NCBI RefSeq assembly: GCF_010548375.1
Contig: NZ_JAAGLY010000027.1
Location: 1-64,000 of the forward strand
DNA length: 64,000 nt
Source of the DNA: Streptomyces sp. SID13726
Lineage (GTDB): Bacteria; Actinomycetota; Actinomycetes; Streptomycetales; Streptomycetaceae
Reading direction: 5' to 3'
The stretch's first letter is position 1, and each line of letters begins with the position of its first letter. Under the pieces are notes generated by a model. It searched no databases. It saw nothing but the letters and a program-made list of their open reading frames with translations, and had not been told where the DNA came from. The translations under genes were made by a program, and so were the position numbers. This document shows, piece by piece, positions 52,055-63,467 of this stretch.

Positions 52055-52921
52055 ATGACCACACACGCGAACGAACTCGCGGTGGACGTTCGAGGGCTGC
52101 GCAAGCAGTACGGGGACGTGACCGCGGTCGACGGAATCGATCTCGGAATCCGCCGGGGCGAGGTCTTCGGCCTGCTCGGGCCCAATGGCGCGGGCAAGAG
52201 CACCACCGTGGAGATCCTCCAGGGCAACCGCGACCGGGACGCGGGCGAGGTGTCCGTGCTCGGTTCGGACCCGGCGAAGGGCACGCGCGCGTGGCGATCC
52301 CGTGTAGGGATCGTCTGGCAGGACGAATCCGCGCCCGCGGAGTTGACGGTCGCGGAGACCGTACGTCATTTCGCCCGCTACTACCCGAGGCCGCGGGACC
52401 CGGAGGAGGTCATCGGCCTGGTGGGTCTCCGGGCCAAGAAGGACAGCCGGATCAAGGCGCTCTCGGGCGGTCAGCGACGGCGTCTGGACGTGGCGCTAGG
52501 GGTGATCGGCGGCCCCGAGCTGCTGCTCCTGGACGAGCCGACGACCGGTTTCGACCCGGCGGCCCGGCGCCAGTTCTGGGACCTGATCCGCAAGCTGTCC
52601 GACGAGGGCACGACGATCCTGCTCACCACGCACTACCTGGAGGAGGCCGAGGCGCTGGCCGACCGGCTCGCCGTGATCTCCCGGGGCCGCGTCGTCGCCG
52701 AGGACGAGCCGGCCGCGCTGCGGGAGCGGTACGGCACGGGCGCCACCGTCGAGTGGACCGAGCCGGACGGCGCCCCGCGCGCGGAGCACACGGACACCCC
52801 GACCAGGACGGTCGCCGAGCTGATGCGCCGCTTCGACGGCGAGATCCCGGGGCTCCAGGTCACCCGCCCCACGCTGGAGGACGTCTACCTCCGGCTCACC
52901 GGACAGGAGGACGCGCGATGA
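52055..52921 (+). CDS. ABC transporter ATP-binding protein (DrrA type)
   Basis: 288 residues. Walker A is FGLLGPNGAGKSTTVEILQG, the signature IKALSGGQRRRLDVALGVIG, Walker B ELLLLDEPTTGFDPAARRQF, and the switch His TTILLTTHYLEEAEALADRL. It matches drug or antibiotic exporters of the DrrA/CcmA type. The permease gene starts 4 bp before its stop (ATGA). The gene cluster with a sensor kinase and regulator suggests an inducible exporter of an antimicrobial or lipid. Confidence 0.93.
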   Translation: MTTHANELAVDVRGLRKQYGDVTAVDGIDLGIRRGEVFGLLGPNGAGKSTTVEILQGNRDRDAGEVSVLGSDPAKGTRAWRSRVGIVWQDESAPAELTVAETVRHFARYYPRPRDPEEVIGLVGLRAKKDSRIKALSGGQRRRLDVALGVIGGPELLLLDEPTTGFDPAARRQFWDLIRKLSDEGTTILLTTHYLEEAEALADRLAVISRGRVVAEDEPAALRERYGTGATVEWTEPDGAPRAEHTDTPTRTVAELMRRFDGEIPGLQVTRPTLEDVYLRLTGQEDAR

Positions 52922-53763
52922 CGACGACCGCGGTACGGACCCGGACCGGCGCCCGCGCCGAGCGGCTGCCCGGTGCCTGGGGGCTCGGCCTGCGGCGGGG
53001 CGCCCTGGAGATCCGGCAGTTCTTCCGGCAGCGCGACCAGGTGGTGTTCACCTTCGCCTTCCCGGTGGTCTTCCTGTTCCTGTTCGCGTCGATCTTCAGG
53101 GACGACGTGGAGGGGGCCGGCATCAAGGCCTCGCAGCTGTACGTCCCGGCGATGATGGCCGCCGGCATCATGTCGACGAGCTTCCAGTCGCTCGGCATCT
53201 CGATCGCCATCGAGCGGGACGAGAAGGTGCTGCGCCGGCTGCGCGGCACGCCGATGCCGCCGGCGTCGTACTTTCTCGGGAAGATCTGGCTGGTTCTGGT
53301 CACCGGGCTCATGGAGACGGCGATCTTGCTGCTCGTCGGGACGACCCTGTACGACGTCGACCTGCCGTCGGAGCCCGGCAAGTGGTTCGCCTTCGCCTGG
53401 ATCTTCGTGCTCGGTCTGACGGCGTGCGCGCTGCTCGGCATCGCGATCAGCTCGGTGCCCAAGTCCAGCAAGAGCGCGAGTTCCGTGGTCGTCCTGCCGT
53501 TCCTGGTCCTGCAGTTCATCTCCGGGGTGTACATCGCGATCGACACCATCCCGGGCTGGATGCTGAACATCGGCGCGCTGTTCCCGCTGAAGTGGATGTG
53601 CCAGGGGCTGCGCGGGGTGTTCCTGCCGGACTCGGCGCGGGTCCTGGAGCAGGCGGGCGACTGGGAGTTCGGGCGTATCGCCCTGGTGCTGGGGGCGTGG
53701 TGCGTCGGAGGATTGCTGCTGTGTCTGCTGACCTTCCGGTGGAAGAACCGGCGCGACGGATGA
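52918..53763 (+). CDS. ABC-2 type transporter permease
   Basis: 281 residues with six predicted transmembrane helices. It has the ABC-2 topology: a cytoplasmic N-terminus, VVFTFAFPVVFLFLFASIFR as helix one, SLGISIAIERDEKVLRRLRG (coupling region, RGTPMP) and GVYIAIDTIPGWM. It pairs with the ATPase gene above and overlaps the kinase gene by 4 bp. The substrate is unknown. Confidence 0.92.
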   Translation: MTTTAVRTRTGARAERLPGAWGLGLRRGALEIRQFFRQRDQVVFTFAFPVVFLFLFASIFRDDVEGAGIKASQLYVPAMMAAGIMSTSFQSLGISIAIERDEKVLRRLRGTPMPPASYFLGKIWLVLVTGLMETAILLLVGTTLYDVDLPSEPGKWFAFAWIFVLGLTACALLGIAISSVPKSSKSASSVVVLPFLVLQFISGVYIAIDTIPGWMLNIGALFPLKWMCQGLRGVFLPDSARVLEQAGDWEFGRIALVLGAWCVGGLLLCLLTFRWKNRRDG

Positions 53764-54962
53764 GCGGTCCGGCCAACGCGGGCGGCGCCTACACCTGGGA
53801 CCGCTCGTTCCGGATCTGGGACACCTACTTCGCGCTGATCTGGCTGGTCACCCTGGCGTTCGTGCTCGGCACGGGCCGGCCGGGGTGGCCGGTCCGGGTC
53901 ACCGCGGCGGCGCTGCTGGTGCCGCTGATCCCGCTGTTCGTGTGGGTGGGACGTCCGCTGCTGAAGGGCGATCCGCCGCCCGAGCGCCGGTCCCTCGGCT
54001 ATCTCGGCACCGTGACCGCCCTGTTCCTGCCGTCGGCGATCCTGGTCGGCGAGACCCGGCTGATGGCCTTCGCGCTCGTGCCCCAGTGCTTCATGACCCT
54101 GCGGATGCGCTGGGCGATCACCACGGTGGCGGTGATCAACCTGGCGCCGGTCGTGGGCTGGGCGCTGCTGTGGCGGCCGGGCGACCAGGACGTCTTCTTC
54201 AACGGCATGTTCGCCGTCGTCACCCTCGTCTTCTCGGTGGCCTTGGGCACCTGGGTGGTCCGGATCATCGAACAGAGCCAGGAGCGGGCCGCGTTGATCG
54301 CGGAGCTGGACGCGAGCCGGCACGAGGTGTGGCGGCTGTCGGCGGCGCACGGGGCGCTGGCGGAGCGGGAGCGGATGGCCCGGGAGATCCACGACACCCT
54401 CGCGCAGGGCTTCACCAGTCTGCTGATGCTGGTCCAGGCCGTCGAGGCCGAGCTGGACCACGATCTGCCGCAGGCCCGCCGTCATCTGGCCCTGATGGAC
54501 GAGACGGCCCGCCTGAACCTCGCCGAGGCACGGGCCCTGGTCGCCGACGGCACGCCCGCCGACCTGGACGGTGCGACGCTGCCGGACGCGCTGCGCCGGC
54601 TGGCGGCCCGGCAGTCCGCGTCGCTGGAGGTGACCGGCTCGGTACGGCCGCTGCCCGCCGGGCCGGAGGTGGCGGCACTGCGCGCCTGCCAGGAGGCACT
54701 GTCCAACTGCCGTAAGCACGCCGGGAGTTCGGCGACCGTGCACATCGCCCTCGCGTACTCCGACCAGGCCCTCACGCTGTCCGTGCAGGACGACGGCTGC
54801 GGCTTCGACCCGGAGGCCGTGCGCGGCGGCTACGGTCTGCCGGGGCTGCGGGCCCGCGTCACCGAGGGCGGCGGGACGGCCGAGGTCGGCAGCGTGCCGG
54901 GCGAGGGCACGACGATCACCCTACGGCTGCCCGTCCCACCCCCGAGGAGCTGCCCACCATGA
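53760..54962 (+). CDS. NarL-type sensor histidine kinase
   Basis: 400 residues. The N-terminal 170 residues hold five or six transmembrane helices and no large sensing loop, as in intramembrane-sensing kinases linked to ABC exporters. A linker coil (ERAALIAELDASRHEVWRLS) leads to the HisKA_3 phospho-acceptor His211 in REIHDTLAQGFTSLL. The ATPase has the N box CQEALSNCRKHAG and G boxes DDGCGFDPEAVRGGYGLPGL. It overlaps the permease and regulator genes by 4 bp each, so all four are co-translated. The exporter may itself sense the drug. Confidence 0.94.
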   Translation: MSGPANAGGAYTWDRSFRIWDTYFALIWLVTLAFVLGTGRPGWPVRVTAAALLVPLIPLFVWVGRPLLKGDPPPERRSLGYLGTVTALFLPSAILVGETRLMAFALVPQCFMTLRMRWAITTVAVINLAPVVGWALLWRPGDQDVFFNGMFAVVTLVFSVALGTWVVRIIEQSQERAALIAELDASRHEVWRLSAAHGALAERERMAREIHDTLAQGFTSLLMLVQAVEAELDHDLPQARRHLALMDETARLNLAEARALVADGTPADLDGATLPDALRRLAARQSASLEVTGSVRPLPAGPEVAALRACQEALSNCRKHAGSSATVHIALAYSDQALTLSVQDDGCGFDPEAVRGGYGLPGLRARVTEGGGTAEVGSVPGEGTTITLRLPVPPPRSCPP

Positions 54963-55585
54963 TCCGGATCATCCTTGCCGACGACCATCCCGTCGTACGC
55001 GAGGGCCTGCGGGCGATGCTGAGCGCCGAGCCCGATCTCGACGTGGTCGCCGACGCGTCGAACGGCCCGCGGGCCGAGGCCCTGGCGGCCGAACTCCGGC
55101 CGGACATCGTGCTGATGGACCTGCGGATGCCGGGTGGCGGGGGCGTGGAGTCGATCGTGCGGATGTCGGAGGCCGGCCTGCCCTGCCGGGTGATCGTCCT
55201 GACGACGTACGAGACGGACCGGGACATCCTGCGGGCCGTGGAGGCGGGGGCGGCGGGCTATCTCCTGAAGGACCTGCCCCGCGGCCAGCTGGCGGAGGCG
55301 ATACGCCGGGCGGCGCGCGGTGAGACGGTGCTGGCCCCGTCGGTCGCGGCACGCCTGGTCGACCAGCTGCGCGTCAAGCCGGAGCGGCCCCGTCTGTCGT
55401 CCCGCGAGACGGCGGTGCTCCGGCTGGTGGCCGAGGGCTGCACCAACGCGGAGATCGGACGTCGGCTCTTCATCGGGGAGTCGACGGTCAAGACCCACTT
55501 GCTACGCATCTTCGGGAAACTCGACGTCGATGACCGAACCGCCGCGGTGACCCACGCCATGCGGCACGGCCTGCTCGACCCCTGA
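54959..55585 (+). CDS. LuxR/NarL-type response regulator
   Basis: 208 residues. The receiver domain has the acidic pair DD near residues 8-9, phospho-acceptor Asp54 in IVLMDLRMPG, Thr83 region VLTTYETDRD and Lys KDLPRG. The C-terminal HTH is RLSSRETAVLRLVAEGCTNA followed by EIGRRLFIGESTVKTHLLRI. It is the partner of the upstream kinase and probably controls the ABC genes. A broken copy of its last 40 codons follows directly. Confidence 0.95.
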   Translation: MIRIILADDHPVVREGLRAMLSAEPDLDVVADASNGPRAEALAAELRPDIVLMDLRMPGGGGVESIVRMSEAGLPCRVIVLTTYETDRDILRAVEAGAAGYLLKDLPRGQLAEAIRRAARGETVLAPSVAARLVDQLRVKPERPRLSSRETAVLRLVAEGCTNAEIGRRLFIGESTVKTHLLRIFGKLDVDDRTAAVTHAMRHGLLDP

Positions 55586-55611
55586 CCGAACCCGCCGCAT
55601 GTCGAGACAGC

Positions 55612-55724
55612 ATCGGGGAGTCGACGGTGAATACCCATCTCCCGCGGTTCTTCGCCGAGTTGAGCGTGGCCGACCGCACGGCAGCCGTCACCAGCGCCAT
55701 GCGGTACGACCTCCTGGACCGACC
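55612..55724 (+). pseudogene. Partial duplicate of the response regulator HTH end
   Basis: From 55612 the sequence reads IGESTVNTHLPRFF then AELSVADRTAAVTSAMRYDL. This mirrors IGESTVKTHLLRIF and GKLDVDDRTAAVTHAMRHGL of the intact regulator. It starts 26 bp after the regulator stop, has no start codon or domain before it, and ends where hisS (opposite strand) begins. It is a remnant of a tandem duplication or of a lost second regulator. Confidence 0.85.
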
Positions 55725-56987
55725 TCAGCCCAGCCTCGACTCCAGCTCCGCCACGATCTCGTTGACCCCGATCGCCGTCTGCTCCCCGGACTCCATGTCC
55801 TTCAGCTGTACGACGCCCTCGGCGAGGTCGCGTTCACCGGCCACGACGGTGTAGCGCGCTCCGCTGCGGTTGGCGTTCTTCATGGCGCCCTTGAGGCCCT
55901 TGGCGCCGTAGGAGAAGTCCGCCGCGATGCCGACCTTGCGCAGTTCGGTGACCTTGGCGAACAGGATCCGGCGGGCCTCCTCGCCCAGCGGCACCGCGAA
56001 CACGCTGGTGGTGGAGGGGAGTTCGAGCTCGACTCCCTCCGCCTCCAGCGCGAGGACCGTGCGGTCGACGCCGAGGGCCCAGCCCACGGACGGGAGGGCG
56101 GGGCCGCCGATCATCTCCGACAGGCCGTCGTAGCGGCCGCCGCCGCCCACCGCGGACTGGGAGCCCAGACCGTCGTGGACGAACTCGAAGGTCGTACGGG
56201 TGTAGTAGTCGAGGCCGCGCACCAGCTTGGGGTCGTCCTCGAAGGCCACGCCCGCCGCGGTGATCAGCTCACGGACCTCCTCGTGGTACGCCTTGCAGGC
56301 GTCGCAGAGGTAGTCGCGCAGCAGCGGGGCGTCGGCGAGCTGCTTCTGGACGTCCGGGCGCTTGTCGTCGAGGACGCGCAGCGGGTTGATGTCCGCGCGG
56401 CGCAGGGTCTCCTCGTCGAGGTCGAGGCCGCGCAGGAAGGTCTGGAGCGCCTCCCGGTACACCGGACGGCACTCCTTGTCGCCCAGGCTGTTGAGCAGGA
56501 TCCGGAAGTTCCTGAGGCCCAGCGAGCGGTACGCCTGGTCGGCCAGGATGATCAGCTCGGCGTCCAGCGCCGGGTCCTCCGCACCGATCGCCTCGGCGCC
56601 GACCTGCGAGAAGTGGCGGTAACGGCCCTTCTGGGGGCGCTCGTAACGGTAGTACGAGCCGGAGTACCAGAGCTTGACGGGGAGGTTGCCCAGCTTGTGC
56701 AGGTTGGCCTCCAGCGCGGCGCGCAGGACGGAGGCCGTGCCCTCGGGGCGCAGGGCGAGCTTGTCGCCGCCCTTGGTCTCGAAGGCGTACATCTCCTTGG
56801 TCACGATGTCGGTCGACTCGCCGACACCGCGCGCGAACAGCTCGACGCTCTCGAAGCCGGGCGTCTCGATGTAGCCGTAGCCGGAGTTGCGCAGCGGCGC
56901 GGCGATCGCCTCACGGACGGCCAGGTACGTGGCACTGTCCGGCGGGATCAGGTCGTACGTGCCCTTGGGGGCCTGAAAGGTGCTCAC
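55725..56987 (-). CDS. hisS: Histidyl-tRNA synthetase
   Basis: 420 residues. It charges tRNA-His. Motifs: STFQAPKGTYDLIPPDSATY at the N-terminus, RPEGTASVLRAALEANL (motif 2 start), KLWYSGSYYRYERPQKGRYR, LVRGLDYYTRTTFEFVHDG and the HisA loop with GGGGRYDGL. The anticodon-binding domain covers the last 90 residues. The start is GTG at 56987, 11 bp after the MBL hydrolase stop. The 3' end abuts the regulator remnant. Confidence 0.97.
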   Translation of the reverse strand: MSTFQAPKGTYDLIPPDSATYLAVREAIAAPLRNSGYGYIETPGFESVELFARGVGESTDIVTKEMYAFETKGGDKLALRPEGTASVLRAALEANLHKLGNLPVKLWYSGSYYRYERPQKGRYRHFSQVGAEAIGAEDPALDAELIILADQAYRSLGLRNFRILLNSLGDKECRPVYREALQTFLRGLDLDEETLRRADINPLRVLDDKRPDVQKQLADAPLLRDYLCDACKAYHEEVRELITAAGVAFEDDPKLVRGLDYYTRTTFEFVHDGLGSQSAVGGGGRYDGLSEMIGGPALPSVGWALGVDRTVLALEAEGVELELPSTTSVFAVPLGEEARRILFAKVTELRKVGIAADFSYGAKGLKGAMKNANRSGARYTVVAGERDLAEGVVQLKDMESGEQTAIGVNEIVAELESRLG

Positions 56988-56998
56988 GAAGTCTCTCG

Positions 56999-57712
56999 TC
57001 ACATTCCTCGTCGGGGAGGGGTCTGCGAACCCGCTCCCTGGCCTGCGGCCACCTCCCGCAGATACGGGTTGGTGGCGCGCTCCTGGCCGATGGTCGTCTG
57101 GGGGCCGTGGCCGGACAGCACCACGGTCGAGTCGTCGAGCGGCAGGCACACGCGGGCCAGCGAGTCGAGCATCTCGGCCATGTCACCGCCGGGCAGGTCG
57201 GTGCGTCCGATGGAGCCGGCGAAGAGCAGATCCCCGGAGAAGAAGACCGACGGGATGTCGGCCTGCTCCGGCATCCGGAAGGTCACCGACCCCTTGGTAT
57301 GGCCCGGCGCGTGCGCGACGGACAGCTCCAGGCCCGCCAGCTCCAGCTTGGTGCCGTCGGTCAGCACCCTGACGTCGTCCGGCTCGCCCACGGTGATCTC
57401 GCCCATCAGCGGCATGCCGATCGAGCGGCCGAGACCCATCGACGGGTCGCTCATCATGTACCGGTCCTCGGGGTGGATCCAGGCCGGCACGTCGTGCGCG
57501 CCGCAGACCGGGACGACCGAGGCCACATGGTCGATGTGGCCGTGGGTGAGGACGACGGCGACGGGCTTGAGCCGATGCTTCCTGAGCGCTTCCTCGACGC
57601 CTTCGGCGGCCTGGTGGCCGGGGTCGATGATCACGCACTCCTCACCGGCGGCGGGGGCGACGAGATAACAGTTCGTCCCCCAGGCCCCGGCGGGGAACCC
57701 GGCAATGAGCAC
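56999..57712 (-). CDS. MBL-fold hydrolase (glyoxalase II-like)
   Basis: 237 residues. The metal site is VVLTHGHIDHVASVVPVCG (H-x-H-x-D-H), with later His in LSVAHAPGHTKGSVTFR and the Asp in FFSGDLLFAGSIGRTDLPGG. This is the pattern of hydroxyacylglutathione hydrolase-like enzymes; in actinobacteria, which lack glutathione, the substrate is unclear (possibly a mycothiol or other thioester). GTG at 57712 with GAGG at six bases is the chosen start; longer in-frame starts give non-family sequence. It sits upstream of hisS, as in other streptomycetes. Confidence 0.9.
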   Translation of the reverse strand: MLIAGFPAGAWGTNCYLVAPAAGEECVIIDPGHQAAEGVEEALRKHRLKPVAVVLTHGHIDHVASVVPVCGAHDVPAWIHPEDRYMMSDPSMGLGRSIGMPLMGEITVGEPDDVRVLTDGTKLELAGLELSVAHAPGHTKGSVTFRMPEQADIPSVFFSGDLLFAGSIGRTDLPGGDMAEMLDSLARVCLPLDDSTVVLSGHGPQTTIGQERATNPYLREVAAGQGAGSQTPPRRGM

Positions 57713-57892
57713 GATCGTCCTCGTTTTGTGTCGGTACGGGCGGTCTTCCGGGCGGCTGCCCCAGTGGTCAGAGCCTACCGGCGCTGCCGATTCCTCAGCG
57801 AACCCATATACGGTACGGGGCACACGCAGGCGGTCGGCTCATAGGACGCATGCGTACCGGTCGGCGTACGAGACGCATGAGGAGAGAACCCC

Positions 57893-58711
57893 GTGGTCAC
57901 CCAGGAACAGCGGAAGCGGCAGCTCGCGCGGGAGAAGTTCTTGCGGCAGCAGCAGCGGCGCACGGCCGCGCGTCGCAAGGCCCGTGTACGCAACTCTGTG
58001 ATCGGGTCGGTGCTCGGCGTGATCCTGGTGGGCAGCCTGGCGCTCTACACGTCCGGGGTCATGAAGGACGACGACAAGGCGAGCGCCAGCGCGAAGACCA
58101 GCCCGAGCGCGGCGGCGACCAGCAAGGCGCCGGACCCGTGCGAGAAGGCCGCCGCCGGCAAGGTCAAGACGGAGACCTGGAAGAAGGAGCCGGCGATGAC
58201 CATCGACAAGTCGGCGAAGTACACCTTCGAGCTGGCCACGACCTGCGGTGAGATCGACATCGCGCTGAAGACGTCGGCGGCCCCGCACACGGTGAACTCG
58301 TTCGACTTCCTGGCGGGCAAGGGCTTCTTCGACCACACGAAGTGCCACCGGCTGGTCACCAACGGCATCTACGTCCTTCAATGCGGCGACCCCACGGGCT
58401 CCGGCAGCGGCGGACCGGGCTACACCATCCCGGACGAGAACCTCAAGGACAAGAGCCTCAAGAGCAACGTCTACCCGGCGGGCACCGTCGCGATGGCGAA
58501 CACCGGGCAGGCGCACACCGGCGGCAGCCAGTTCTTCCTCGTCTACCAGGACAGCCAGCTGCCGCCGAGCTACACCCCCTTCGGCACCATCTCGGAATCC
58601 GGTATGAAGGTGCTGAAGAAGATCGCCGCGGCCGGTGAGAGCACCGGAGCGGGCGACGGCGCACCGAACGCGACCGTCGTGATCAACAAGGCGACCGTCA
58701 CCAAATCCTGA
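57893..58711 (+). CDS. Membrane-anchored cyclophilin-type peptidyl-prolyl isomerase
   Basis: 272 residues. Residues 1-35 are basic, then one transmembrane helix (NSVIGSVLGVILVGSLALYT) and an Ala/Ser-rich linker. The cyclophilin domain follows: VNSFDFLAGKGFFDHTKCHR (catalytic Arg in HRL), LQCGDPTGSGSGGPGY, VAMANTGQAHTGGSQFFLVY and PFGTISESGMKVLKKI. It probably folds proteins outside the membrane. The start is GTG with GGAGAG upstream. The gene stands alone, divergent from the MBL hydrolase. Confidence 0.95.
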   Translation: MVTQEQRKRQLAREKFLRQQQRRTAARRKARVRNSVIGSVLGVILVGSLALYTSGVMKDDDKASASAKTSPSAAATSKAPDPCEKAAAGKVKTETWKKEPAMTIDKSAKYTFELATTCGEIDIALKTSAAPHTVNSFDFLAGKGFFDHTKCHRLVTNGIYVLQCGDPTGSGSGGPGYTIPDENLKDKSLKSNVYPAGTVAMANTGQAHTGGSQFFLVYQDSQLPPSYTPFGTISESGMKVLKKIAAAGESTGAGDGAPNATVVINKATVTKS

Positions 58712-58846
58712 CCGCCAACTGCGAAATTTCGGTCGCGCGGGATGCGGACAGGCAACCCGCCGGTCGCCTATGTTGGCCGTGACGAAACTGTGGACGATGC
58801 CCGGGGGCGCTGAAGCCTTCCGCAGGCATCATGTGGAGGAGGCGCT

Positions 58847-60076
58847 GTGAGCAGCGACCCGTGGGGCCGCGTCGACGAGACGGGGACCGTGTACGTGCGT
58901 ACGGCCGACGGCGAGCAGGTCGTCGGTTCCTGGCAGGCCGGCTCCCCCGAGGAAGCCCTGGCCTACTTCGAGCGCAAGTACGAAGGCCTGGTTGTCGAGA
59001 TCGGCCTCCTCGAGAAGCGTGTGAAGACCACCGACCTGTCCGCGAAGGACGCGCAGACCGCGATCGACCACATTCGCGAACAGGTCGTCGCACATCACGC
59101 GGTCGGCGACCTGGACGCGCTCAAGGTGCGGCTCGACAAGCTCGTGGAGACGGTCGACAAGCGTCGCGAGGAGCGCAAGCAGCAGCGCGCGAAGCAGTCC
59201 GACGAGGCCCGGCACTCCAAGGAGGCGCTGGTCGTCGAGGCGGAGGAGCTGGCCCAGTCCGACCAGTGGCGGGCGGCCGGTGAGCGACTGCGCGCCCTGG
59301 TGGACACCTGGAAGGGTCTGCCGCGCCTGGACCGCAAGTCGGACGACGAGCTGTGGCACCGCTTCTCGCACGCCCGCTCGGCGTTCTCCAAGCGCCGCAA
59401 GGCACACTTCGCGTCGCTCGACGCGCAGCGCGAGGACGCCCGCAAGACCAAGGAGCGCCTGGTCGGCGAGGCCGAGGCGCTGTCCGGGTCGACGGACTGG
59501 GGTCCCACGGCCGCGCGCTACCGCGAGCTGATGGCCGAGTGGAAGGCCGCGGGCCGCGCCCAGCGCGAGCACGAGGACGACCTGTGGAACCGCTTCCGCG
59601 GCGCCCAGGACGTGTTCTTCGCCGCCCGCAGCTCGGTCTTCGCCGAGCGGGACGCCGAGCAGTCCGAGAACCTCAAGCTCAAGGAGGAGTTGGCCGAGGA
59701 GGCCGAGAAGCTCCTGCCGATCGGCGACCTGAAGACGGCTCGCGCCGCCTTCCGCACGATCAACGAGCGCTGGGAGGCCATCGGCCACGTCCCGCGGGAC
59801 GCCCGGCCGAAGGTCGAGGGCCGGATGCACGCGGTCGAGCGCGCCCTTCAGGACGCCGAGGAGACCGAGTGGCGCCGGACCAACCCGGAGGCACGCGCGC
59901 GTGCCGCGGGTCTGACCGGCCAGCTCCAGGCCGCCGTGGACAAGCTCCGCGGCCAGATCGACCAGGCGCGCTCCCAGGGCAACAACGCCAGGGCCGACAA
60001 GCTGGAGCGCGAGCTGGAGGGCCGCCAGGCGCTCCTGGACCAGGCTCTGAAGGGCCTGCACGAGTTCGGCGGCTGA
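58847..60076 (+). CDS. DUF349 coiled-coil protein
   Basis: 409 residues, almost all helical and highly charged. Repeats of about 70 residues (SGSTDWGPTAARYRELMAEW; SDQWRAAGERLRALVDTWK) show the Trp-rich DUF349 pattern in three copies. The N-terminal 60 residues include DPWGRVDETGTVYVRTADGE. GTG follows GGAGG at four bases. The function is unknown; it lies beside relA and the cyclophilin gene in streptomycetes. A long perfect hairpin follows. Confidence 0.92.
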   Translation: MSSDPWGRVDETGTVYVRTADGEQVVGSWQAGSPEEALAYFERKYEGLVVEIGLLEKRVKTTDLSAKDAQTAIDHIREQVVAHHAVGDLDALKVRLDKLVETVDKRREERKQQRAKQSDEARHSKEALVVEAEELAQSDQWRAAGERLRALVDTWKGLPRLDRKSDDELWHRFSHARSAFSKRRKAHFASLDAQREDARKTKERLVGEAEALSGSTDWGPTAARYRELMAEWKAAGRAQREHEDDLWNRFRGAQDVFFAARSSVFAERDAEQSENLKLKEELAEEAEKLLPIGDLKTARAAFRTINERWEAIGHVPRDARPKVEGRMHAVERALQDAEETEWRRTNPEARARAAGLTGQLQAAVDKLRGQIDQARSQGNNARADKLERELEGRQALLDQALKGLHEFGG

Positions 60077-60091
60077 TCGGCACAGCCTCTG

Positions 60092-60141
60092 CTACGACGA
60101 GAAGGGCCCCGTACGTCGGTACGGGGCCCTTCTCGTCGTAG
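60092..60141. terminator. Bidirectional terminator between the DUF349 gene and relA
   Basis: A perfect 23-bp stem pairs 60092-60114 with 60119-60141 around a four-base loop (GTCG); the stem core is GAAGGGCCCCGTAC. It lies between convergent genes. Confidence 0.95.
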
Positions 60142-60168
60142 TCCTACGTCTTGAGGGCTGTACGGCCC

Positions 60169-62700
<2,532 letters not shown>

Positions 62701-62872
62701 GAGGACTCCTCGTGCGCGATCCGGGTCCCCAGGTCAGGCTCCGGAGACCCCATGGTAGCGATCCCGGGCCCGGGGATCGCCTCCAGCCTGATGTGAGGGA
62801 CGTCTACCTCTGAAACAAGAGAGGCCGCCATGGGAATTCCGGGGGCGCCGGGCACCCGCTCCCCCATACGAA

Positions 62873-62904
62873 ACGGCCGTCCCCGGAAATCCGGGGACGG
62901 CCGT
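62873..62904 (-). terminator. Terminator between apt and relA
   Basis: ACGGCCGTCCCCGG at 62873-62886 pairs perfectly with CCGGGGACGGCCGT at 62891-62904, with a four-base loop AAAT. It lies 23 bp after the apt stop and upstream of relA, so relA has its own promoter. The 62701-62872 stretch shows no other gene. Confidence 0.9.
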
Positions 62905-62927
62905 CCTGTGAGCATCGGTGCTGTCGG

Positions 62928-63467
62928 TCAGACCACCAGCAGCGCTTCCAGCGGAGCCCCCGCAAGGGCCGGCTCCAGACGGGCCCGCCCGTCCAGGAAA
63001 CCCAGCTCCATCAGGACCGCGAGACCGGCGACCTCCGCGCCCGCGCGGCGGATCAGCTCGATGGACGCCTCGGCGGTACCCCCCGTGGCCAGCACGTCGT
63101 CGACGATGAGAACGCGGTCGGCGGCGGACAGGTCCTCCGGGTGGACCTCGATCTCCGCCGAGCCGTACTCCAGGTCGTACGCCTGGCTGAGGGTCGCTCC
63201 GGGGAGCTTGCCCGCCTTGCGTACGGGGATGAAGCCGAGGCCCGCGCGGACGGCGACCGGGGCGCCCAGGATGAAGCCCCGGGCCTCCAGGCCGACGATC
63301 TTCGTGGCACCGGTGCTCGCGGCGACCGCCGCCAGCGCGTCGGTGAGCGCGGTGAAGGCCGCCGGGTCCGCCAGCAGCGGGGTGATGTCCTTGAACATCA
63401 CGCCCGGCTCCGGATAGTCGGCCACATCGCGGATACGGCTGAGCAGCAGCTCCTGGACGTCCGTCAT
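62928..63467 (-). CDS. apt: Adenine phosphoribosyltransferase
   Basis: 179 residues. It makes AMP from adenine and PRPP. The PRPP loop is RVLIVDDVLATGGTAEASIE, with VMFKDITPLLADPAAFTALT at the N-terminus and VGLEARGFILGAPVAVRAGL nearby. The ATG overlaps the secF stop by 4 bp (ATGA). The order secF-apt-relA is the usual actinobacterial one. Confidence 0.97.
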   Translation of the reverse strand: MTDVQELLLSRIRDVADYPEPGVMFKDITPLLADPAAFTALTDALAAVAASTGATKIVGLEARGFILGAPVAVRAGLGFIPVRKAGKLPGATLSQAYDLEYGSAEIEVHPEDLSAADRVLIVDDVLATGGTAEASIELIRRAGAEVAGLAVLMELGFLDGRARLEPALAGAPLEALLVV

